Shown in pieces: positions 7,113 through 11,249 of a DNA stretch of 11,249 nucleotides (position 1 is the stretch's first letter; the number at the start of each line of letters is the position of its first letter). The notes beneath the pieces are model-generated. The model made no database searches. It worked only from the letters and a program-made list of their open reading frames with translations, and was not told where the DNA came from. The translations under genes and the position numbers were made by a program. The stretch spans positions 1 through 11,249 of the forward strand of contig JAKOSS010000076.1 of assembly GCA_029777145.1 (NCBI GenBank), read 5' to 3'. The stretch is from Acidobacteriota bacterium. Lineage in GTDB: Bacteria; Acidobacteriota; Blastocatellia; Pyrinomonadales; Pyrinomonadaceae.

Positions 7113-8549
7113 ATGCTCGACATCGAAAACTACGTTGACGGCAGACTGTCGGAGTCCGTTTCCGGAAAGTATCTCGACAACTTCGATCCGTCGCGGGCCG
7201 CGGTCTATTCGAGGATCCCCGATTCGGACGAACGCGACGTCGCGCAGGCCGTCGAAGCAGCGCGCCGGGCGTTTCCCGCGTGGGCGGCGCTCGCGTCCGA
7301 GGACCGATTCGAGCAATTGATGCGGATCGTGCGACTGATCGAACGCGACCTCGACGATCTCGCGCTCGCGGAAAGCATCGATAACGGCAAACCGGTCAGC
7401 CTTGCGAAACGGGTCGACATCCCGCGCGCGGCCGCGAATTTCAGATTTTACGCGACGGCGCAGATGCATCTCGCCAACGAATCGCACGAGACGTCGGGCC
7501 GCGCGATCAACTACACGCTCCGGCAGCCGATCGGCGTCGTCGGGTGCATTTCGCCGTGGAACCTGCCGCTTTATCTTTTCACCTGGAAGATCGCTCCGGC
7601 GCTCGCCGCCGGTTGCACCGTCGTCGCAAAGCCGTCCGAAGTGACGCCGATGACGGCCTACTTGCTGTCGAAGATCTGCATCGAGGCGGGACTTCCGCCG
7701 GGCGTCCTGAATATCGTTCACGGAACCGGCGTGAATACCGGCAGCGCGATCGTCTCGCACCCGGACGTGAAAGCGATCTCGTTTACCGGCGGGACGGCGA
7801 CCGGCGAGTGGATCGCACGCGAGGCGGCACCGAGATTCAAAAAACTTTCGCTTGAACTGGGCGGCAAGAATCCGAACGTGATCTTTGCCGATTGCGATTA
7901 TGAATCGATGCTCGAGACGACACTTCTTTCGTCGTTCTCGAATCAGGGCGAGATCTGCCTTTGCGGATCGCGAATCTTCGTCGAACGGCCGCTCTACGAA
8001 CGTTTCCGGACTGATTTCGTCGAGCGTGTCCGACGCCTGAAAGTCGGCGATCCGCGCGCGGAGGACACCGATCTGGGCGCGATCGTCTCCGAACAGCACT
8101 TCAAGAAGATCCTCTCGTACGTCGATCTGGCGCGGGCCGAAGGCGGAACGGTACTGACCGGCGGACGGCCGGTCGGGGTCAACGGTCTCGGCGGCTGGTT
8201 CATCGAACCGACAGTCATCGAAGGTTTGCCGCACGACTGCCGGACGAACCAGGAGGAGATCTTCGGGCCGGTCGTCACGATCCAGCCTTTCGATACGGAA
8301 GACGAAGTGCTCGGATATGCGAACTCCGTCCGGTACGGACTGGCATCGACGGTTTGGACACAGAATCTGACGCGCGCGCACCGCGTCGCAGCGAAGATCG
8401 AGGCGGGAATCGTCTGGATCAACTGCTGGCTCCTGCGCGATCTTCGGACGCCGTTCGGCGGCGTCAAGGACTCGGGAATGGGCCGCGAAGGCGGCTTCGA
8501 GGCGATCAGGTTCTTTACCGAGGAAAAGAATGTCTGCATCAAGATATGA
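7113..8549 (+). CDS. Aldehyde dehydrogenase, probable 2-aminomuconate-6-semialdehyde dehydrogenase
   Basis: NAD-dependent oxidation of a muconate semialdehyde, most likely 2-aminomuconate-6-semialdehyde to 2-aminomuconate in the kynurenine/3-hydroxyanthranilate route. The 478-aa protein has the full ALDH fold: the oxyanion Asn150 in 'ISPWNLPLYLFTWK' (146-159), cofactor motif 'FTGGTATGE' (224-232), general base Glu248 in 'LELGGKNP' (247-254), and nucleophile Cys282 in 'SSFSNQGEICLC' (273-284). That last segment and 'RFYATAQMHL' after Arg111 closely match the human ALDH8A1 pattern as I remember it. Arg111 and an arginine in 'CWLLRDLRTPFGG' (438-450) are candidates for holding the substrate carboxylates. 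2-Hydroxymuconate semialdehyde dehydrogenase is the main alternative, as the families are close, but the nearby RidA-type deaminase favours the amino substrate. It has no Shine-Dalgarno. Its TGA stop is the first three bases of a TGAGCAG repeat. Confidence 0.85.
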   Translation: MLDIENYVDGRLSESVSGKYLDNFDPSRAAVYSRIPDSDERDVAQAVEAARRAFPAWAALASEDRFEQLMRIVRLIERDLDDLALAESIDNGKPVSLAKRVDIPRAAANFRFYATAQMHLANESHETSGRAINYTLRQPIGVVGCISPWNLPLYLFTWKIAPALAAGCTVVAKPSEVTPMTAYLLSKICIEAGLPPGVLNIVHGTGVNTGSAIVSHPDVKAISFTGGTATGEWIAREAAPRFKKLSLELGGKNPNVIFADCDYESMLETTLLSSFSNQGEICLCGSRIFVERPLYERFRTDFVERVRRLKVGDPRAEDTDLGAIVSEQHFKKILSYVDLARAEGGTVLTGGRPVGVNGLGGWFIEPTVIEGLPHDCRTNQEEIFGPVVTIQPFDTEDEVLGYANSVRYGLASTVWTQNLTRAHRVAAKIEAGIVWINCWLLRDLRTPFGGVKDSGMGREGGFEAIRFFTEEKNVCIKI

Positions 8550-8574
8550 GCAGTGAGCAGTTAGCCGTTTAGCG
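8547..8574. repeat. Heptamer array TGAGCAG at the dehydrogenase stop codon
   Basis: Two exact TGAGCAG units (8547-8553, 8554-8560) are followed by the degenerate in-register units TTAGCCG and TTTAGCG. The first unit contains the TGA stop of the dehydrogenase gene. Related units TGAGCCG and TGAGTGC reappear at 8601-8614, and TGAGTCG forms the array at the end of the VOC gene. Confidence 0.75.
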
Positions 8575-8600
8575 TCGCGCTACCGCGCGGCGGATTATTG

Positions 8601-8676
8601 TGAGCCGTGAGTGCTATGTGTCCTCGATGACTATGTGGTCAAAAAGTGGCAACACATAGGCACATAGGTTACATAG
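8601..8676. repeat. Mixed direct and inverted short repeats with CTATGTG/CACATAG arms
   Basis: TGAGCCG and TGAGTGC (8601-8614) lead into two CTATGTG copies (8614-8620, 8631-8637), which face two CACATAG copies (8653-8659, 8661-8667) and a third variant TACATAG (8670-8676). The facing 7-mers could pair in the transcript in several alternative ways. Spacing between copies is irregular (8-17 bp), unlike the neighbouring strict heptamer arrays. Confidence 0.65.
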
Positions 8677-8690
8677 CGATACGATTCACC

Positions 8691-8753
8691 GACCACCGAA
8701 AACTGACCACTGACCACTGACCACTGACCACCGGCCACTGACAACTGACAACT
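8691..8753. repeat. Nine-unit heptamer array GACCACT
   Basis: Nine consecutive in-register 7-mers: GACCACC, GAAAACT, three GACCACT, GACCACC, GGCCACT and two GACAACT. The next register unit (8754-8760) runs into the ATG of the 59-aa gene. Three units are identical and the rest differ by one to three bases, a pattern expected of slippage followed by drift. No spacers separate the units, so this is not a CRISPR array. It contributes no Shine-Dalgarno to the next gene. Confidence 0.93.
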
Positions 8754-8758
8754 GAATT

Positions 8759-8938
8759 ATGGATACACAACCAATTAGAATCGAGACCGGAGAGGAAGTC
8801 GCCTTCGAACTGATGAAGTTCATCGCGGAGAAGGAGAATCGCGAGCTTTCGCAGGACGAGGTCCGGGATTACTATCTTGACCTTTTCGTCGAATGCGCCG
8901 CGGCCGTTTACGACGGCGACCGGTCTTCGGAAGACTAA
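8759..8938 (+). CDS. Small acidic protein of unknown function, 59 aa
   Basis: I do not recognise this gene. It encodes a very acidic, probably helical, soluble protein: 'GEEVAFELMKFIAEKENRELSQDEVRDYYLDLFVECAAAVYDG' spans most of it (residues 11-53). There is no signal peptide, transmembrane segment or metal motif, and only one cysteine (46). Support for it being real: codon third positions are G/C-rich like its neighbours, it fills exactly the space between the repeat array and the next gene, and its TAA is only 4 bp from the start of the DUF2264 gene, as in an operon. The ATG at 8759 lies in the last heptamer register and has no ribosome binding site. A small adaptor or regulator is possible but unproven. 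Confidence 0.62.
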   Translation: MDTQPIRIETGEEVAFELMKFIAEKENRELSQDEVRDYYLDLFVECAAAVYDGDRSSED

Positions 8939-8942
8939 TGTT

Positions 8943-10175
8943 ATGAAACGTAGGAGTTTCGTGAAGCGCACGGTTGCGGGAGCAGCCGCCGCGTTTGCCG
9001 GTTTTATGTCAGACGCAGACGCCGCGCCCGTTAAGAAGGAAACCGACCGCGAGTACTGGACTCGATTGCTCGGCAGGATCTCGGATCCGATCCTCGTGAA
9101 CATGAGCCGCGGCGAGCTGCGGCAAAAGATGCGCGTCGATTACGCGCCGACTTACGACAAGCGCGACCGGCGTGTCGCGTATCTCGAAGCGTTCGGACGC
9201 CTCGTCTCCGGACTCGCCGAAGTCGTCAAATTCGGCGATGATCCGACCACGGTGCGGTGGCGCGAGCAGATCCGTGCGAGCATCGCACACGGCTTCGATC
9301 CGAAAAGTCCTGATTATCTTTTCTTCGGAAATGAAAAGGAGCGCCAACCGCTTGTCGATGCGGCGTTTCTCGCGAGCGGATTGTTGTCTGCCCCGGAAGT
9401 GCTGTGGGAACCGCTTAGCGGCGAGGTCAAAGAGAACGTCATCCGCGAATTCACGACGATCCGCCGGATCCTGCCGTTCAACAACAACTGGATCCTGTTC
9501 GCGGCGATGATCGAGTCGTTCCTGCTCTCGATCGGCGAGAAGATTGACGAGAAGCGGATCGATCATGCGATCGACACGATCAACGGTTGGTATGTCGGCG
9601 ACGGCTGGTACAAGGACGGTCAGAATTTCGCGTTCGATCATTACAACGGCTACGTCATCCAGCCGATGCTTTGCCAGGTACTAAAGGTGAACGCCGAGAA
9701 GGGGCGTCGCGACCAAGCGCTTTTCGAAACGGCATACAAACGAATGCGCCGCTACGGATCGTTCCAGGAGCGCTATATTTCGCCCGAGGGAACGTATCCG
9801 GTTGTCGGACGTTCGTCGACATATCGCGTCGGACTTTTTTGGCCGCTCGCAAAACTCGCTTACGACGGAAGTTTGCCGGACGGGATTTCGCCGGCGCAGA
9901 TCCGTTGCGGGCTGACGGCGGTGTTTAAGCGCGTCTTTGTCGATTCGACATTCACGAAGGAAGGCTGGCTGACGCTCGGCCTCGTCGGCGACAAACAACG
10001 CGACCTTGCGGATTCGTACTCGAACACCGGCAGCATGTACATGGTCTCGATGGCATTCTTGCCGCTTGGTCTTCCCGCGTCGCACGAATTCTGGTCGGGG
10101 CCGTTCACCGAATGGACGCAACTCAAAGCCTGGAGCGGCAAGCCGTTCCCGCGCGATTATCACGTCGATTACTGA
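8943..10175 (+). CDS. DUF2264 family protein with Tat signal peptide
   Basis: The 410-aa protein begins with a twin-arginine signal: 'KRRSFVKR' (2-9), a hydrophobic Ala/Gly/Phe stretch (10-22), then 'ADA|AP' with cleavage expected after residue 27. It should therefore be exported folded. The mature part matches my memory of DUF2264: 'NNNWILFAAMIESFLL' (180-195), 'YVGDGWYKDGQNFAFDHYNG' (217-236), 'GRSSTYRVG' (289-297), 'YSNTGSMYM' (359-367), 'FLPLGLP' (372-378). Its aromatic and acidic helical motifs suggest an alpha/alpha-barrel like those of carbohydrate-active enzymes; a glycoside-hydrolase-type activity is plausible, but the substrate is unknown to me. The frame is open upstream to 8877, but ATG 8943 gives the Tat motif at the terminus and follows the small gene by 4 bp. 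It is odd company for two cytosolic aminomuconate enzymes. RidA starts 3 bp after its stop. Confidence 0.82.
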   Translation: MKRRSFVKRTVAGAAAAFAGFMSDADAAPVKKETDREYWTRLLGRISDPILVNMSRGELRQKMRVDYAPTYDKRDRRVAYLEAFGRLVSGLAEVVKFGDDPTTVRWREQIRASIAHGFDPKSPDYLFFGNEKERQPLVDAAFLASGLLSAPEVLWEPLSGEVKENVIREFTTIRRILPFNNNWILFAAMIESFLLSIGEKIDEKRIDHAIDTINGWYVGDGWYKDGQNFAFDHYNGYVIQPMLCQVLKVNAEKGRRDQALFETAYKRMRRYGSFQERYISPEGTYPVVGRSSTYRVGLFWPLAKLAYDGSLPDGISPAQIRCGLTAVFKRVFVDSTFTKEGWLTLGLVGDKQRDLADSYSNTGSMYMVSMAFLPLGLPASHEFWSGPFTEWTQLKAWSGKPFPRDYHVDY

Positions 10176-10178
10176 TCA

Positions 10179-10595
10179 ATGAGCGAAGAGATCATAAATT
10201 CAACGAAGGCGCCCGAACCGGTCGGGCTGTATCCGCATGCCCGGCGCGTCGGCGATCTTTTGTTTCTGTCGGGAGTCGGGCCCCGCGAAAGAGGTTCGAA
10301 AAAGATCCCCGGAGTCGAACTCGGTGAAGACGGCAACATCGTTTCGTATGACATCGAGGTCCAGTGCCGATCGGTTTTCCAGAATGTCCGGTACATTCTC
10401 GAAGAAGCAGGTTCGTCGTGGGAGAAGATCGTCGACGTGACCGTTTTTCTGACGAATATGAAGGCTGATTTTCCGACGTACAATCGAATCTACGCTGAGT
10501 ATTTCAAGGATAATTTGCCGTGCCGGACGACCGTCGAGATCAGTTCGCTTCCGACGCCGATCGCGATCGAATTGAAGGTAATCGCCACCCTATGA
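10179..10595 (+). CDS. RidA (YjgF/YER057c/UK114) family protein, probable 2-aminomuconate deaminase
   Basis: The 138-aa protein has the RidA fold signature: 'RVGDLLFLSGVGP' (23-35), 'VQCRSVFQNVRYILEEAG' (61-78), 'VDVTVFLTNMKADFPTYNRIY' (85-105), 'CRTTVEISSLP' (115-125) with the conserved imine-binding Arg116, and 'IAIELKVIA' (128-136) with Glu131. General RidA proteins hydrolyse reactive enamines and imines. The N-terminal 'GLYPHARRVGDLLFLSG' (16-32) and 'IPGVELGEDGNI' (43-54) look closer to the 2-aminomuconate deaminase branch (such as NbaF/AmnD) than to housekeeping RidA. Together with the dehydrogenase at the head of this cluster this suggests conversion of 2-aminomuconate to 4-oxalocrotonate plus ammonia. 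The ATG lies 3 bp after the DUF2264 stop with no clear Shine-Dalgarno, so coupling is likely. Generic enamine deaminase is the fallback call. Confidence 0.87.
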   Translation: MSEEIINSTKAPEPVGLYPHARRVGDLLFLSGVGPRERGSKKIPGVELGEDGNIVSYDIEVQCRSVFQNVRYILEEAGSSWEKIVDVTVFLTNMKADFPTYNRIYAEYFKDNLPCRTTVEISSLPTPIAIELKVIATL

Positions 10596-10601
10596 TTTCA
10601 A

Positions 10602-10681
10602 AAATTCAAGATTCAAGATTCAAGAAATTTTGAATTTCGATTCTCTTGAATTTTGACTTTCGAATCTTGAATTTTGAATTT
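10602..10681. repeat. Inverted heptamer arrays ATTCAAG / CTTGAAT in the RidA-VOC gap
   Basis: Three exact ATTCAAG units (10604-10624) are followed by in-register AAATTTT, GAATTTC and GATTCTC, then the inverse units TTGAATT, TTGACTT, TCGAATC, TTGAATT, TTGAATT (10646-10680). Segments 10602-10621 and 10662-10681 are reverse complements at 19 of 20 positions around a 40-base loop. The array nearly fills the 90-bp gap and ends 4 bases before the next ATG, an arrangement parallel to the hemN-hemH gap. It is AT-rich, and the stem is not followed by a clear T run, so a terminator call is not secure. Confidence 0.9.
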
Positions 10682-10685
10682 GGTT

Positions 10686-11090
10686 ATGTCGGAAATCAAT
10701 TTTCATCCCGCGTCTCCGATCCTGCGCGTCAGTAATCTTGATGCGAGTCTCAAATACTACACCGAGCGTCTGGAGTTCAAGATCGATTGGAACCACGAAG
10801 GCTATTTCGCATCCGTATCGAGAGGCCACGCGAATCTGATGCTGAGTGAGAACGATCAAAGCGCCTTCGGGACTTGGGTCTACATCGGCGTGGGTGACGT
10901 TCGGCGACTGCACACGGAGTTTGAAAACGCCGGCGCGATCATCAAGCTGCCGCCGCGCAACTTTCCCTGGGGAATGGAGATCCATGTCGCGGACCCTGAC
11001 GGAAACGTGATCCGATTCGGTTCGGAACAAGATGATTCGATTGAATTCGACGAGTGGGTGATGTGGTACGAATGGGGTCGTGAGTCGTGA
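10686..11090 (+). CDS. VOC superfamily (glyoxalase/bleomycin-resistance-like) protein
   Basis: The 134-aa protein has two beta-alpha-beta-beta-beta modules of the vicinal oxygen chelate fold, roughly 8-60 and 62-114. The first has 'PILRVSNLDASLKYYTERLEF' elements (11-31) and 'RGHANLMLSE' (46-55); the second has 'WVYIGVGDVRRLHTEFENAG' (64-83) and ends in 'HVADPDGNVIRFG' (100-112). It is about the length of small bleomycin-binding or dioxygenase-like members, and the specific reaction cannot be told from sequence. His100 and Glu99 are near a normal metal- or ligand-binding position. ATG 10686 is chosen; an in-frame TTG at 10674 lies in the repeat and is unlikely. There is no Shine-Dalgarno. Its last residues 'GRES' and TGA stop are encoded by TGAGTCG repeat units, so the array has grown into the gene end. 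Confidence 0.85.
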   Translation: MSEINFHPASPILRVSNLDASLKYYTERLEFKIDWNHEGYFASVSRGHANLMLSENDQSAFGTWVYIGVGDVRRLHTEFENAGAIIKLPPRNFPWGMEIHVADPDGNVIRFGSEQDDSIEFDEWVMWYEWGRES

Positions 11091-11101
11091 GTCGTGAGTC
11101 G
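11077..11101. repeat. Heptamer array TGAGTCG across the VOC stop codon
   Basis: GTCG is followed by three exact TGAGTCG units (11081-11101); equivalently, three and a half GTCGTGA units run from 11077. The TGA at 11088-11090 terminates the VOC gene. The unit is close to TGAGCAG/TGAGCCG at the end of the dehydrogenase gene. It ends 1 base before the insertion-sequence boundary. Confidence 0.9.
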
Positions 11102-11157
11102 AGGGTAGTGTCAAGTATTTTGTGTAAATGACCGTTTCTCCGTTTCATTGAAATCGT

Positions 11158-11181
11158 CTGTGGGAACCGCGGTTCCCACAG
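11158..11181. other. Perfect 24-bp palindrome inside the IS end
   Basis: CTGTGGGAACCG (11158-11169) is followed at once by its exact reverse complement (11170-11181), with no loop. It sits between the transposase stop and the terminal repeat. A second inverted repeat, GCCGTT (11183-11188) and AACGGC (11198-11203), overlaps the transposase stop. Neither is followed by a strong T run, so a factor-independent terminator is uncertain. A stop for transcription across the IS end or a protein-binding site is possible. Confidence 0.6.
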
Positions 11182-11190
11182 CGCCGTTCG

Positions 11191-11249
11191 TCATCCCAAC
11201 GGCATTCTGTCCCCGTAGACGATCGCGAAGCGGTTCATCGCCGCCTTCC
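11191..11249 (-). CDS. IS256-family transposase, C-terminal fragment cut by the window edge
   Basis: Only the last 18 codons are present: 'KAAMNRFAIVYGDRMPLG' then TGA (11193-11191). The aromatic-rich 'NRFAIVYGDR' resembles the extreme C-terminus of Mutator/IS256 transposases, which often end in an F-I-F-G/E-R type sequence. The catalytic DDE domain lies beyond the edge, so whether the gene is intact cannot be said. The call leans on the neighbouring IS256-like terminal repeat in the correct orientation. Confidence 0.6.
   Translation of the reverse strand, partial: KAAMNRFAIVYGDRMPLG

Larger units (their letters stand above)
11103..11249 (-). mobile_element. End of an IS256-family (Mutator type) insertion sequence
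   Basis: The terminal sequence starting GGGTAGTGTCAAG (11103-11115) and containing TTGTGTAAA (11120-11128) looks like an IS256-family inverted repeat, whose inner part commonly carries TTGTGTAAA. The transposase C-terminus follows at 11191-11249 on the opposite strand, reading toward this end, which is the right geometry. IS256 elements make 8-9-bp target duplications; the 8 bases before the boundary are TGAGTCGA (11095-11102). The other end lies outside the window, so completeness and the duplication cannot be tested here. Confidence 0.68.

Noticed and set aside
7095..8381. A 428-aa open frame on the minus strand opposite the dehydrogenase
   Set aside because: It lies wholly against a gene with complete ALDH active-site motifs; its own sequence is Arg/Asp-rich with no recognisable family.
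8691..8753. CRISPR array
   Set aside because: Units are 7 bp in direct contact with no spacers, and no cas gene is present.
10602..10681. Rho-independent terminator after the RidA gene
   Set aside because: The stem is AT-rich with a 40-base loop and is followed by TGGTTATG, not a T run; the arms are better described as heptamer arrays.
10686..11090. 3-hydroxyanthranilate dioxygenase as a partner of the aminomuconate enzymes
   Set aside because: That enzyme is a cupin; this protein has the paired modules of the VOC fold.

Overview
The window looks like a chromosomal piece of a bacterium with medium-to-high GC coding sequence. My best guess is Acidobacteriota, perhaps Blastocatellia. This is an inference from the protein style, the combined gene content and the short tandem repeats in the spacers; no taxonomic marker gene is present, so it is tentative.

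Left block (1-6697, minus strand): a tight heme-biosynthesis operon transcribed hemA > hemC > hemD > hemE > hemN > hemH, followed directly by a DUF5071-type gene cut by the window edge. Gene order follows pathway order: glutamyl-tRNA reductase, hydroxymethylbilane synthase, uroporphyrinogen-III synthase, uroporphyrinogen decarboxylase, oxygen-independent coproporphyrinogen-III dehydrogenase, ferrochelatase. hemL, hemB and a protoporphyrinogen oxidase are not in the window. hemA to hemN are overlapping or nearly touching; hemC, hemD, hemE and hemN each have a GAGG exactly 7 nt before the start codon. hemC and hemE start with TTG and hemA with GTG.

Middle (6698-7112): a 415-bp divergent promoter region with a hairpin just before hemA and a possible leaderless promoter for the rightward genes.

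Right block (7113-11090, plus strand): an aldehyde dehydrogenase of the 2-aminomuconate-semialdehyde type, a 59-aa unknown protein, a Tat-exported DUF2264 protein, a RidA-family protein resembling 2-aminomuconate deaminase, and a VOC/glyoxalase-like protein. The dehydrogenase and the RidA protein would catalyse consecutive steps of 2-aminomuconate metabolism (tryptophan/kynurenine or 3-hydroxyanthranilate catabolism). The last 147 bases are the end of an IS256-family insertion sequence, with its transposase C-terminus on the minus strand.

The most unusual property is in the spacers. Every co-directional gap longer than 4 bp is built largely from 7-bp tandem repeats, with a different unit in most gaps (TTTGCGA, TGAGCAG, GACCACT, ATTCAAG, TGAGTCG). 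Two gaps carry the repeats as facing arms that would fold into long hairpins ending at the next start codon. The arrays touch or include neighbouring stop codons, and the genes after them lack a Shine-Dalgarno sequence. They resemble in style the heptanucleotide STRR repeats known from cyanobacteria.
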